Assembly (NCBI RefSeq): GCF_000701365.1
Contig: NZ_JNIK01000004.1
Span: 62,001 to 126,000 of the forward strand
Direction of reading: 5' to 3'
From: Blastococcus sp. URHD0036
GTDB lineage: Bacteria > Actinomycetota > Actinomycetes > Mycobacteriales > Geodermatophilaceae
Length of the DNA: 64,000 nucleotides
Below are positions 20,403-28,554 of this stretch, one piece after another. Numbering within the stretch: the first letter of the stretch is position 1; each line of letters opens with the position of its first letter. Made by a program: the position numbers and the translations under genes. Below the pieces are notes generated by a model. It was not told where the DNA came from, searched no databases, and saw nothing but the letters and a program-made list of their open reading frames with translations.

Positions 20403-21040
20403 CCTGCCCCCAGGGGGCGACCGACGCCGGCGCCTACGTCCTCGACGCGCTGGAGCCGGCCGAGCGGGCCGGCTTCGACGCCCACCTGACCGGCTGCGCG
20501 GCGTGCCGGACGGAGGTGGACGAGCTGAGCGGGTTGCCGCCGCTGCTGGCCCGGCTCGACGCCGAGGAGGCCGCGGGGTCCCCCGTGCGGCCTCCCGCGG
20601 ACCTGTACGACCGGGTGCGCGCGGCGGTGGCCGACGACGTCGGGCCGCGGCGGTCCCGCCCGCGGCGGCTGCTGCTGGCCGCGGCGGCCCTGGCGCTCGC
20701 GGTGGCCGGGGCGGTGGTCGGGGTCGTGCCGTGGAGCGGGTCCGCGTCCGCGCCGGTCCTGCACACCGTCACGGCCGGCGACACGCGGGTCACCGTGGCC
20801 GTGACAGGTGACGACGACGGCACCGGGCTCGACGTCGTCGTGGCGGGGCTGCCCGGCGGCACCGAGTGCCGGCTGTTCGTCGTCGACGGAGCGGACGACT
20901 GGCACGCGACCGGGGAGTGGGCCGCCGACCCCGCCGGCCGGGCGCGGTTCCGGGCCTGGACGCCGGTCGCCCGCGACGAGCTGACCGGGGCCGTCCTCCT
21001 CGACGCGTCGGGCGGTGAGCTGGTCCGCGTGCCGCTCTGA
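20399..21040 (+). CDS. Anti-sigma factor with zinc-finger domain
   Basis: 213-residue membrane anti-sigma factor. The N-terminal cytoplasmic domain carries the zf-HC2/ZAS signature HLTGCAACRTEV (HxxxCxxC). One membrane helix follows at about 80-105 (RLLLAAAALALAVAGAVVGVV), then an extracytoplasmic domain of about 105 residues that would sense the signal. GTG at 20399 overlaps the sigma stop, so it is made in step with its target. Its stop lies four bases from the convergent quinone oxidoreductase stop. Confidence 0.92.
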   Translation: MTCPQGATDAGAYVLDALEPAERAGFDAHLTGCAACRTEVDELSGLPPLLARLDAEEAAGSPVRPPADLYDRVRAAVADDVGPRRSRPRRLLLAAAALALAVAGAVVGVVPWSGSASAPVLHTVTAGDTRVTVAVTGDDDGTGLDVVVAGLPGGTECRLFVVDGADDWHATGEWAADPAGRARFRAWTPVARDELTGAVLLDASGGELVRVPL

Positions 21041-21043
21041 GCG

Positions 21044-22036
21044 TCAGTCTTCGGGGAGCAGCAGCACCTTCCCGATGTGCCCGCTGGCGGCGACGAGCTC
21101 GTGCGCCTCGGCCGCGCGCGACATCGGCAGCCGCCGGTCGACGATCGGCCGCACCACGCCCCGCTCCACGTCGGGCCACACGTCGTGCCGCACGGCCGCG
21201 ACGATGTCGGCCTTGCCCCCGGGCCCGGTCGCCGGCCGCGAGCGCAGCGTCGTCGCGTGCACCGCGGCGCGCTTGCGCATCAGCAGGCCCAGGTCCAGCT
21301 CGGCCTTCGTCCCGCCCTGCATGCCGATGCACACCAGCCGCCCGCCGGTGGCCAGCGCCTCGACGTTCCGGGCCAGGTACTTGGCGCCCATGATGTCGAG
21401 GACGACGTCCACGCCGGCGCCGTCGGTCTCCGCCCGCACCCGCTCGACGAAGTCCTCGTCCCGGTAGTTGATCGTGACGTCGGCGCCGAGCTCGCGGCAG
21501 AAGTCGAGCTTGGCGGCGCTGCCCGCGGTGGTGAACACCCGGGCGCCGGCGCGGGCGGCCAGCTGGATCGCCATCGTGCCGATGCCGCTGGAGCCGCCGT
21601 GCACCAGGAAGCTCTCGCCGCGACGCAGCCCGGCCAGCAGGAAGACGTTGGACCACACGGTGCAGACGACCTCGGGCAGGGCGGCGGCGGTGGCCAGCTC
21701 CACGCCGGCCGGCCGCGGGAGCAGTTGCCCGGCCGGGACGGCGACCCGCTCGGCGTACCCGCCGCCGGACAGCAGGGCGCAGACCTCGTCGCCCACCTGC
21801 CAGCCGGTCACGCCCGGGCCGACCTCGCTGATGATCCCGCTGCACTCCAGGCCGAGGACCTCGCTGGCGCCCGGCGGCGGCGGGTAGAAGCCCTGCCGCT
21901 GCAGCAGGTCGGCGCGGTTGACCGCGGTGGCGACGACGTCGACCACCACCTCGCCCGGCCCGCAGACCGGGTCGGGGACCTCGCCCCAGCCCATGACCTC
22001 GGGACCGCCGGATCCGTCCAGGGTGACCGCTCGCAT
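21044..22036 (-). CDS. NAD(P)H:quinone oxidoreductase, PIG3 type
   Basis: Zinc-free medium-chain reductase, 330 residues. Begins MRAVTLDGSGGPEVM and has NRADLLQRQGFYPPPPGASEVLGLECSG, typical of the PIG3/TP53I3 quinone oxidoreductase group. The dinucleotide fold is VHGGSSGIGTMAIQLAARAGARV. No zinc ligands are present. Reduces quinones with NADPH by single-electron transfer; the physiological substrate is unknown. ATG at 22036 is leaderless by spacing. Confidence 0.92.
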   Translation of the reverse strand: MRAVTLDGSGGPEVMGWGEVPDPVCGPGEVVVDVVATAVNRADLLQRQGFYPPPPGASEVLGLECSGIISEVGPGVTGWQVGDEVCALLSGGGYAERVAVPAGQLLPRPAGVELATAAALPEVVCTVWSNVFLLAGLRRGESFLVHGGSSGIGTMAIQLAARAGARVFTTAGSAAKLDFCRELGADVTINYRDEDFVERVRAETDGAGVDVVLDIMGAKYLARNVEALATGGRLVCIGMQGGTKAELDLGLLMRKRAAVHATTLRSRPATGPGGKADIVAAVRHDVWPDVERGVVRPIVDRRLPMSRAAEAHELVAASGHIGKVLLLPED

Positions 22037-22042
22037 GCGGCG

Positions 22043-22048
22043 ACAGTA
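22043..22048 (-). promoter_or_regulatory. -10 box of quinone oxidoreductase, leaderless
   Basis: On the minus strand TACTGT ends six bases before the ATG at 22036. Confidence 0.5.
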
Positions 22049-22149
22049 GAAGGTCCCTCGTGCTCCGCGGGTCCCGGTGCCAGGCTCATGGGTGTCCGCC
22101 GGTGCTCAGCCGCGGCCCCGTGGTCCCCGGCGGTCGCTGGAGGTGCCCC

Positions 22150-23016
22150 ATGACCGCCGTCCCCCCGCCCGTGTGGCCGCAGGCTGCTCCCTCCCGCCGC
22201 TGGGGCGCCGGCCGCGTCGTGGCCCTGGTCTTCGCGATCCTGCTGCTGCTCCCCGGGGTCGGCCTCGTGCTCGGCGGGGGGCTGCTCCTGTGGGCCGACG
22301 GTCCGGGCCGCGACGACGACGGCTACCTGACCACCCCGGACGACGACTTCTCCACGACCGGGTCGGCGCTGGTCAGCGAGAACATCGAGCTCTCCGACAC
22401 CGGCACCGACTGGGCGCTGGTCGAGTCGTGGCTGGGCACCGCCCGGCTCGACGTGACCGGAGCCGACGGCACCGACGTCTTCGTCGGCATCGCGCCGGTC
22501 GCAGAGGGACAGGCCTACCTGGAGGGGGTCGCGCGGACGGTCGTCGACGACCTGGGGTCCGGAGCCGACAACGGCCGGCTCGTGCCCGGCGGAGAGCCGG
22601 CCACCCCGCCCGCCGACCAGGACTTCTGGGTCGCGCAGAGCAGCGGGACCGGTGCCCAGCAGCTGACCTGGGACCCGACGGAGGGCGACTGGCTGCTGGT
22701 GGTCATGAACACCGACGGCTCGGCGGGCGTCTCCGTCGAGGCGGGCATCGGTGCGACGGTCCCGGGCCTGACCGGCCTCGCCTGGGGGGTGCTCATCGGC
22801 GGCGTCGTCCTGCTGCTGATCAGCGCCCTGCTGTTCGTGCTGGCGTTCCGGCGCGGCCGCCGGCCGCTGCCGCCGACCGGCTCCTGGGGGCCCGCCCCCA
22901 CCGGACCGCCCCCGGCGTGGTCCCCGCCCCCGCCGGTGGACCGGCACACCGCGCGCGACGCGACCGCCGCGCCGCCGGTCACGCCGGGCGCCGTCAACCC
23001 CGACCGGCCGGCCTGA
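22150..23016 (+). CDS. Two-helix membrane protein of unknown function
   Basis: 288-residue membrane protein that I do not recognise. A first helix (about 21-50, VVALVFAILLLLPGVGLVLGGGLLLW) and a second (about 205-235, GLAWGVLIGGVVLLLISALLFVLAF) enclose an extracellular Asp/Thr-rich beta domain. The C-terminal tail is Pro-rich and probably cytoplasmic. ATG at 22150 has GGAGGT at the right distance. Not clearly in an operon; it is convergent with the acyl-CoA ligase gene, with a hairpin between. Confidence 0.8.
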   Translation: MTAVPPPVWPQAAPSRRWGAGRVVALVFAILLLLPGVGLVLGGGLLLWADGPGRDDDGYLTTPDDDFSTTGSALVSENIELSDTGTDWALVESWLGTARLDVTGADGTDVFVGIAPVAEGQAYLEGVARTVVDDLGSGADNGRLVPGGEPATPPADQDFWVAQSSGTGAQQLTWDPTEGDWLLVVMNTDGSAGVSVEAGIGATVPGLTGLAWGVLIGGVVLLLISALLFVLAFRRGRRPLPPTGSWGPAPTGPPPAWSPPPPVDRHTARDATAAPPVTPGAVNPDRPA

Positions 23017-23027
23017 CCCGGACGCGC

Positions 23028-23067
23028 GTCGGGCCGGCCCGCGGCCGAGGCCACGGACCGGCCCGAC
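23028..23067. terminator. 10-bp hairpin between convergent genes
   Basis: GTCGGGCCGG pairs with CCGGCCCGAC at 23058-23067 over a 20-base loop, 11 bases after the membrane-protein stop and just before the acyl-CoA ligase stop (23074). Confidence 0.5.
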
Positions 23068-23073
23068 CGGACG

Positions 23074-24672
23074 TCAGGCGCGGGCCTTGAGGTCCTTGCG
23101 GAGGATCTTCCCCGCCGCGGACTTGGGCACCTGCTCGATGAACTCGACGAACCGGATCTTCTTGTGCGGGGCCACGTGCTCGGTCATGTAGGCCATGACC
23201 GCCTCCTCGGTGATCTCCGACCCCGGGGAGCGGACGACGAAGGCCTTGGGCAGCTCCTCGCCGCTCTCGGCGTCCTTGACCCCGATGACGGCGGCGTCGG
23301 CGATCTCCGGGTGGTTGATCAGCACGGCCTCGAGCTCCGCCGGGGCCACCTGGTAGCCCTTGTACTTGATCAGCTCCTTGACCCGGTCGACCACCGTGTA
23401 CCGGCCGTCGGCGTCGACGACGGCGACGTCACCGGTGTGCAGCCAGCCGTCGGCGTCGAGGGTGTCCTCGGTGGCCTTCTGGTTGTTGAGGTAGCCCTTC
23501 ATGACCTGCGGCCCGCGGACCCACAGCTCGCCGCTCTCACCCGGGGCGGCGTCCTCGCCGGTGCCCGGGTCGATCAGCCGGCACTCGGTGTTCGGGATCG
23601 CGTACCCCACCGAGCCCTTCGGCACGTCGGTGGTGACGCCGGGGGGCTGCCGGCCGATGTCGGGCGTGGTGTGCGAGACCGGCGACAGCTCGGTCATCCC
23701 GTAGCCCTGGGCCACGGTGACGCCGTCCGCAGCGCCCTTGCGCAGCCGCTCCTGGGCGGCGAGCGCCAGGTTCTCGTCCAGCGGCGCCGCACCCGACATG
23801 ACCGACGCCAGCGACGACACGTCGTAGGAGTCGACCAGCGGGTGCTTGGCCAGCGCCAGCAGGATCGGCGGCGCCACGTAAGCGCGGGTGATCTTGTGGT
23901 CCTGGATGGTGCGCAGGAAGTCCTCGAGGTCGAACCGCGGCAGCGTCACCACGGCCCCGCCCCAGGCCAGGCCCTGGTTCATCAGCACGGTCAGGCCGTA
24001 GATGTGGAAGAACGGCAGGACGGCGATGATCCGCTCGTCCTCGCCCAGGTCGATCAGCGGCCGGCACTGGGACACGTTGGCCACCAGGTTGCGGTGGGTC
24101 AGCATCACGCCCTTGGGCAGGCCCGTCGTCCCGCTGGAGTAGGGGAGCGCGACCAGGTCGTTCGCCGGGTCGATGTCCACCTGCACCGACGGCGCGTCGC
24201 CGCCGAGCAGGTCCAGCATCCCGGCGTGGCCCTCCATGCCGTCGAGGACGATCACCTCGTCGACCGGCGTCTTCTCCACCGCGGCGCCGGCGCGGTCCAT
24301 GAAGAGCGAGATGGTGATCAGGACCTTGGCGCCGGAGTCCTTGAGCTGGAAGGCGATCTCCTCGGGCGTGTAGAGCGAGTTGATCGGCGACATGACGCAC
24401 CCGGCGGCGGCGATGCCGTGGAACACCACGGGGAACCACTGCGTGTTCGGGCAGAAGACGGCGACGACGTCGCCCTTGCGCAGGCCGCGGGCGTGCAGGT
24501 TCGCGGCGACGCGGTCGACGTAGGCGGCGAGCTGGCCGTGCGTGATCGTGTCGCCCTTGAGCCCGTCGATCAGGGCCGGCGCGTCCGGCCGGTCGCGGCC
24601 GGCCGCGAGGACGAACTCCGGCACGGAGACGTCGGGGATCTCGACGTCGGGATACGGGCTGTTCAGGGCCAC
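23074..24672 (-). CDS. 4-coumarate--CoA ligase-family acyl-CoA synthetase
   Basis: AMP-forming acid:CoA ligase, 532 residues. P-loop motif PYSSGTTGLPKGVMLTH is at about 176-192, A5 region QGYGMTELSPVSH, A7/A8 GWLHTGDVAVVDADGRYTVVDRVKELIKYKGYQVAPAELE, and the catalytic Lys is in KSAAGKILRKDL near the C-terminus. Closest to the 4CL/medium-to-long-chain group; the carboxylic acid is not known. GTG at 24672 is firmly supported by AGGAGG seven bases upstream. The next gene upstream is a hotdog thioesterase, so the two may adjust the same acyl-CoA pool. Confidence 0.93.
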   Translation of the reverse strand: MALNSPYPDVEIPDVSVPEFVLAAGRDRPDAPALIDGLKGDTITHGQLAAYVDRVAANLHARGLRKGDVVAVFCPNTQWFPVVFHGIAAAGCVMSPINSLYTPEEIAFQLKDSGAKVLITISLFMDRAGAAVEKTPVDEVIVLDGMEGHAGMLDLLGGDAPSVQVDIDPANDLVALPYSSGTTGLPKGVMLTHRNLVANVSQCRPLIDLGEDERIIAVLPFFHIYGLTVLMNQGLAWGGAVVTLPRFDLEDFLRTIQDHKITRAYVAPPILLALAKHPLVDSYDVSSLASVMSGAAPLDENLALAAQERLRKGAADGVTVAQGYGMTELSPVSHTTPDIGRQPPGVTTDVPKGSVGYAIPNTECRLIDPGTGEDAAPGESGELWVRGPQVMKGYLNNQKATEDTLDADGWLHTGDVAVVDADGRYTVVDRVKELIKYKGYQVAPAELEAVLINHPEIADAAVIGVKDAESGEELPKAFVVRSPGSEITEEAVMAYMTEHVAPHKKIRFVEFIEQVPKSAAGKILRKDLKARA

Positions 24673-24754
24673 GTGGCCTCCTCTTCGGTGCAGGTGTGGC
24701 GCCAGTCTCACACCGGAGACGAACCCGGGCATGCCCGGGTTCCCGGGCGGTACC

Positions 24755-25174
24755 TCAGCGGGGCCAGAGGACCGACTGCGTGCACCGGAACAGGGCCAGC
24801 GTCCGGTCGCCGGCGGTCACCACGGCGTCCCAGACCTGCGTCGTGCGTCCGGCGTGCGCGTTGGTCGCCACGCAGCTGATCCGGCCCTCCCGGGCGGTGG
24901 CGAGGTGGTTGCTCTTGAGCTCGATGGTCGTGAAGCCCGTCGACCCCCCGGGCAGCAGCGCGCGGGTGGGCAGGCCGCAACTGGTGTCGGCGAGGGTCAC
25001 GACCGTGCCGGCGTGCAGGTACCCGTTGGGCGCCAGGTGGTCGGGGCGGACGTCGAGGTGGCTGGTCAGCCGTCCGCGCTCGTGGCTGTCGACGACGATG
25101 CCCAGGAGTCCGGGCAGGGTGCCCGGGAGGAGGTCGTTCAGCTCGTCGGCGGTGAGGAACCCGGTGGCGGACAT
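24755..25174 (-). CDS. PaaI-family hotdog thioesterase
   Basis: 139-residue hotdog-fold acyl-CoA thioesterase. The family core PDHLAPNGYLHAGTVVTLADTSCGLPTRALLP is visible, with the catalytic Asp in LADT and the HAG loop, followed by TTIELKSNHLATAREG. Hydrolyses small aromatic or short-chain acyl-CoAs, probably as a tetramer. ATG at 25174 fits a leaderless message. Same strand as the acyl-CoA ligase, 82 bases upstream of it. Confidence 0.9.
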   Translation of the reverse strand: MSATGFLTADELNDLLPGTLPGLLGIVVDSHERGRLTSHLDVRPDHLAPNGYLHAGTVVTLADTSCGLPTRALLPGGSTGFTTIELKSNHLATAREGRISCVATNAHAGRTTQVWDAVVTAGDRTLALFRCTQSVLWPR

Positions 25175-25181
25175 GCACGGC

Positions 25182-25187
25182 AACCTA
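25182..25187 (-). promoter_or_regulatory. -10 box of thioesterase, leaderless
   Basis: On the minus strand TAGGTT ends seven bases before the ATG at 25174. Confidence 0.5.
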
Positions 25188-25296
25188 ACGACGGCTCGCG
25201 GCCCGGATGCCGCCGCATCGTCGTGACTGCCGCGCTGCCGCGCGGCGGTCGTCGCCACACCGCGGCTGTGCCGCCGCGCGGGAAAGGTGCCGAGCG

Positions 25297-26157
25297 CTAC
25301 GCCAGGCCGCGGACCGTCCTCGCCGGGGGCCGGTCGCCACGGATGGAGGCCACCATGTCCAGCGTCTGGCGGGTGGGCGCGACGTCGTGCGCGCGGAAGA
25401 CTCGGGCGCCCAGCCAGGCGCTGATCGCCGTCGTGGCCAGCGTGCCGGTCAGCCGCTGGTCGAGGACGACGTCCAGGGTCTCGCCGACGAAGTCCTTGTT
25501 CGACAGCGCCACCAGCACCGGCCAGCCGGTGTCGACGAGCTCGCCCAGCCGGCGGGTGGCCTCCAGCGAGTGCCGGGTGTTCTTGCCGAAGTCGTGGCCG
25601 GGGTCGATGAGCACCCGCTCGCGGTCGACGCCGGCCGCCACGGCTGCCTCGGCCAGCGCCGTCGTCCGCGTGACGATGTCGGCGACGACGTCGTCGTAGA
25701 CGACCCGGTGCGGGCGGGTGCGCGGCGGCAGCCCGCCGGCGTGCGTGCAGACGATCCCCGCGCCGACCTCGGCGGCGACGACGGCGAGCTCGGGGTCGAC
25801 CCCGCCCCAGGCGTCGTTGACGACGTCGGCGCCGGCGGCGAGGACCTCGCGGGCGACCTCGGCCCGCCAGGTGTCGATGGAGATCGGCAGCGTGGGGTGC
25901 GCGGCGCGGATGGCGGCGACCAGGTCGACGGTGCGCCGGATCTCCTCCGCGGCGTCGACCTCGTCACCGGGCGCGGCCTTCACCCCACCGACGTCCACCA
26001 TGTCCGCGCCCTCGGCGACGACCTGGTCGACCCGCTCGACGGCCCGGTCGAGCTCGTAGGTCGCGCCGCGGTCGTAGAACGAGTCGGGGGTGCGGTTGAC
26101 GATCGCCATGACGACCAGGTGGCCGTCGGGCACGTCGAGCGCGCCGATGCGGAGCAA
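25297..26157 (-). CDS. folP2: FolP2-type dihydropteroate synthase homologue
   Basis: 286-residue TIM-barrel protein of the dihydropteroate synthase superfamily. Its motifs match mycobacterial FolP2 rather than FolP1: MAIVNRTPDSFYDRG (not NVTPDSFSDGG), VDVGGVKAAPGDEV, ISIDTWRAEVA, NDAWGGVD, LIDPGHDFGKNT, LVALSNKDFVGETL, and the end MVASIRGDRPPARTVRGLA. FolP2 lacks demonstrated folate-synthase activity and its role is unsettled. The start is an uncommon TTG at 26157, preceded by a strong GGGAGG at correct spacing. Divergent from the MaoC gene. In mycobacteria folP2 is next to gpgS; here gpgS is 37 kb away. Confidence 0.9.
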   Translation of the reverse strand: MLRIGALDVPDGHLVVMAIVNRTPDSFYDRGATYELDRAVERVDQVVAEGADMVDVGGVKAAPGDEVDAAEEIRRTVDLVAAIRAAHPTLPISIDTWRAEVAREVLAAGADVVNDAWGGVDPELAVVAAEVGAGIVCTHAGGLPPRTRPHRVVYDDVVADIVTRTTALAEAAVAAGVDRERVLIDPGHDFGKNTRHSLEATRRLGELVDTGWPVLVALSNKDFVGETLDVVLDQRLTGTLATTAISAWLGARVFRAHDVAPTRQTLDMVASIRGDRPPARTVRGLA

Positions 26158-26226
26158 CCCGTTCCTCCCTCTCCCGAGCCGGTGTGGTGGAGTTCGCCAA
26201 GGTAATCGACCGAGAGGACAGGGCAC

Positions 26227-26688
26227 ATGGCGCAGACGGTTGTCGAGGGCATCGAGGGCGTGCAGGGCCTCGTCGGCCAGCACATGGGCTACAGCGACTG
26301 GGTGACGATCACCCAGGAGCAGGTGAACCAGTTCGCCGAGGCGACCGGCGACCACCAGTGGATCCACGTCGACCCGGAGCGCGCGAAGAAGGAGAGCCCC
26401 TTCGGCGGGCCCATCGCGCACGGCTACCTGACGCTGTCGCTGGTTCCCGGGTTGCTGCCCGAGATCGTGGACATGCAGGGCTTCCGGATGGGCGTCAACT
26501 ACGGCACCGAGAAGGTGCGCTTCCCCTCGCCGGTGCCGGTGGGCGCCCGCGTGCGGGCCGGCGCCACCCTGGCCTCGGCGACCCCGTTCGACGGGGGGAT
26601 CACCGTGAACATCGACGTCACGATCGAGATCGAAGGCGGCACGAAGCCGGCCATGGTCGCCACCGTCGTCTACCGCCGCTACCTCTGA
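26227..26688 (+). CDS. MaoC-family (R)-specific enoyl-CoA hydratase
   Basis: 153-residue single-hotdog hydratase. The hydratase-2 active site is present: EATGDHQWIHVDPERA (Asp and His) and GPIAHGYLTLSLVP. Hydrates trans-2-enoyl-CoA to (R)-3-hydroxyacyl-CoA, or serves a fatty-acid or polyketide-like route. ATG at 26227 has a GA-rich ribosome-binding region. It ends at a near-perfect long palindrome and is convergent with a serine hydrolase. Confidence 0.92.
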   Translation: MAQTVVEGIEGVQGLVGQHMGYSDWVTITQEQVNQFAEATGDHQWIHVDPERAKKESPFGGPIAHGYLTLSLVPGLLPEIVDMQGFRMGVNYGTEKVRFPSPVPVGARVRAGATLASATPFDGGITVNIDVTIEIEGGTKPAMVATVVYRRYL

Positions 26689-26693
26689 GCCGG

Positions 26694-26736
26694 GTGGAGG
26701 AGATCCGTGGGCGTCACGCCCACGGATCTCCTCCAC
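26694..26736. repeat. Dispersed palindrome, family B copy 1 (20-bp perfect stem)
   Basis: 26694-26713 pairs perfectly with 26717-26736 around the 3-base loop TCA. It begins six bases after the MaoC stop and ends one base before the serine hydrolase stop, so it can terminate both convergent genes. Its GGAGGAGATCC arm recurs at 55588-55598 in the same kind of convergent junction. Confidence 0.8.
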
Positions 26737-26737
26737 G

Positions 26738-27979
26738 TCAGACGAGTGCCTGGTTGACCAGCTGGCGGAGGAAGTTGCGGATCGGCAGCGTGCTCGAGGG
26801 CAGCAGCTGCGTGTAGAAGGTGACCGTCAGGTCCTCGATCGGGTCGACGTAGAACGCGGTGGACGCCGCCCCGCCCCAGCTGTAGTCGCCGACGCTGGAC
26901 ACCACGCCGTAGCGGGCCGGGTCGAGGACCATCGAGAACCCGAGGCCGAACCCCACGCCCCGCAGCGGGGTCTCGGCGAACAGCGGCCGGCCGAACGTCT
27001 CCAGGTCCTGGTTCCCCGGCAGGTGGTTGCGGACCATGTGCGCCACCGTCCGTGACCCCAGCACCCGGCCCCCGTCGTGGGAGCCGCCGCGGCGCAGGCA
27101 CTCGACGAACCGCAGGTAGTCCGCCGCGGTCGACACCAGTCCGCCACCCCCGGAGAGGAACGCGGGTTTGGACAGCGCGGCCTCGCCCATCGCGTCCAGC
27201 GGCGCGAACGTCGTCCCGGTGGTGGCGGGGACGGCGGCGTAGAGGCGGGCCAGCGAGTCGGGGTCGTCGTCCGGGCGGAGGCCGAACGACGTCTCGGTCA
27301 TGCCCAGCGGGCCGAGGACGCGCTCGGCGAACACCTCGTCGAGCGGCTTGCCGGCCAGGACCTCGACGAGGCGGCCGAGCACGTCGGTGGAGACGCCGTA
27401 GTTCCACTCGCTGCCGGGCTGGAAGACCAGCGGGATGGCCGCCCACTGCCGGCAGACCTCCGCGGAGTCGGCGCCCGGCGGGCTCCCCCACTCGAACCCC
27501 GCGGCCCGGTACATCGCGTCGACCGGATGCGCGTGGTGGAAGCCGTAGGTGAGCCCCGCGGTGTGGCTCAGCAGGTGCCACACGCGGATGGGCTCCATCA
27601 GCGGGGCGGTGACCGGCTTCTGCGCCGAGCCGGCGACGTACACGCGGGTGTCGGCGAACTCCGGCAGCCAGGTGCTGATCGGGTCGGTGAGCTGGAAGGC
27701 GCCCTCCTCGTACAGCGACATCGCCGCCACCGAGGTCACCGGCTTGGTCATCGAGTAGATGCGCCAGCGGGTGCCGGGCTCGACGGGGAGGCCCCGCTCG
27801 ACGTCCCGGTGCCCGTACCGGCCCACGTGCGCCAGACGGCCGGCGCGGGAGACGGTGACGAGGAAGCCGGGGAGCCGCCCCTCGTCGACGAAGCGGGCCA
27901 GCCGCCGGTCCAGGCGCTCCAGTCGCGCGGGATCCAGACCGACCTCTGCCGGGTCGGTGTCCACCTGCAGTTCCGTCAC
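26738..27979 (-). CDS. Serine hydrolase of the beta-lactamase/EstB family
   Basis: 413-residue penicillin-binding-protein-like hydrolase without a signal peptide. The SxxK catalytic motif is SMTK at residues 76-79, and WNYGVSTDVLGRL supplies the Tyr of the YxN/YxS motif. The fold matches class C beta-lactamase relatives such as EstB esterases; esterase or peptidase activity is more likely than beta-lactam resistance, since it is cytoplasmic. GTG at 27979 is preceded by GGAGG. The gene follows hup on the same strand but is separated from it by a 36-bp palindrome. Confidence 0.9.
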   Translation of the reverse strand: MTELQVDTDPAEVGLDPARLERLDRRLARFVDEGRLPGFLVTVSRAGRLAHVGRYGHRDVERGLPVEPGTRWRIYSMTKPVTSVAAMSLYEEGAFQLTDPISTWLPEFADTRVYVAGSAQKPVTAPLMEPIRVWHLLSHTAGLTYGFHHAHPVDAMYRAAGFEWGSPPGADSAEVCRQWAAIPLVFQPGSEWNYGVSTDVLGRLVEVLAGKPLDEVFAERVLGPLGMTETSFGLRPDDDPDSLARLYAAVPATTGTTFAPLDAMGEAALSKPAFLSGGGGLVSTAADYLRFVECLRRGGSHDGGRVLGSRTVAHMVRNHLPGNQDLETFGRPLFAETPLRGVGFGLGFSMVLDPARYGVVSSVGDYSWGGAASTAFYVDPIEDLTVTFYTQLLPSSTLPIRNFLRQLVNQALV

Positions 27980-28003
27980 CCCGTCGTCCTCCCTCGATAC
28001 AGC

Positions 28004-28039
28004 GAGTCCCCCCTCACCGTGCACGGTGAGGGGGGACTC
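28004..28039 (-). terminator. 36-bp perfect palindrome downstream of hup
   Basis: 18 bases (28004-28021, beginning GAGTCCCCCCTCACC) are exactly complementary to the next 18. It starts 16 bases beyond the hup stop and ends 24 bases before the serine hydrolase start on the same strand. It is probably a terminator that insulates the strongly expressed hup gene; no U-tract. Confidence 0.65.
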
Positions 28040-28055
28040 CGCAGTCCGGGGGGTG

Positions 28056-28343
28056 TTACTTGACCGGGACGCTGCTGGCGGCCTTCTTGAGGTTCGAGCC
28101 GGCGGTCACCTTGGCGGTGTGGGCGGCGGCGATCTCGATCGACTCACCGGTCTGCGGGTTGCGGCCGGTGCGGGCGGAGCGCTGCGAGCGCTCGACGGTC
28201 AGCAGGCCGGAGATGGTGACCTTGTCGCCGCGGGTGATGGCGTCGACGAGCTCCTCCTGGAGGCCGGCGATCACGGAGTCGACGGTCGAGGCGGGCACGT
28301 CGGCGCGCTTGGCGATGGCGGAGACGAGTTCGGCCTTGTTCAC
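28056..28343 (-). CDS. hup: HU-family DNA-binding protein
   Basis: Histone-like nucleoid protein, 95 residues, the core HU length without the Lys-rich tail seen in mycobacterial HupB. It starts VNKAELVSAIAKRADVP and has the beta-arm signature GRNPQTGESIEIAAAHTAKV. Binds and bends DNA as a dimer. GTG at 28343 has GAGAGG upstream. A GC palindrome (GGCGCCGG-GAGT-CCGGCGCC, 28368-28387) lies just upstream in its leader or promoter. Confidence 0.95.
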   Translation of the reverse strand: MNKAELVSAIAKRADVPASTVDSVIAGLQEELVDAITRGDKVTISGLLTVERSQRSARTGRNPQTGESIEIAAAHTAKVTAGSNLKKAASSVPVK

Positions 28344-28367
28344 GGGGGTCCTCTCGGATGGGTGGCC

Positions 28368-28387
28368 GGCGCCGGGAGTCCGGCGCC
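28368..28387. promoter_or_regulatory. 8-bp palindrome upstream of hup
   Basis: GGCGCCGG-GAGT-CCGGCGCC lies 25 bases before the hup start. It is either an operator or a leader hairpin. Confidence 0.35.
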
Positions 28388-28510
28388 CGGTCGGTGCGGA
28401 CGGGTCCGTCTCCTCGCCGGGCGGGCCGGGAGAGGCGGACCGGGGGCGCACGTTGCCATGTCTGCCCGGAATCCCGCCACTGTGGGGGGAGGAACGCCTC
28501 GCAGGTCACA

Positions 28511-28526
28511 GCCGCCCCAGGGCGGC
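28511..28526. promoter_or_regulatory. 7-bp palindrome upstream of aldo-keto reductase
   Basis: GCCGCCC-CA-GGGCGGC covers the expected -35 region of the promoter whose -10 is TACGGT at 28543. Candidate operator, regulator unknown. Confidence 0.3.
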
Positions 28527-28542
28527 CGGACACCCCGGCACC

Positions 28543-28548
28543 TACGGT
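28543..28548 (+). promoter_or_regulatory. -10 box of aldo-keto reductase, leaderless
   Basis: TACGGT ends six bases before the GTG at 28555. Confidence 0.5.
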
Positions 28549-28554
28549 GGGGAC

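Noticed and set aside
26738-27979. A true beta-lactamase resistance gene
   Set aside because: No signal peptide and EstB-like motifs; cytoplasmic esterase or peptidase is more likely.
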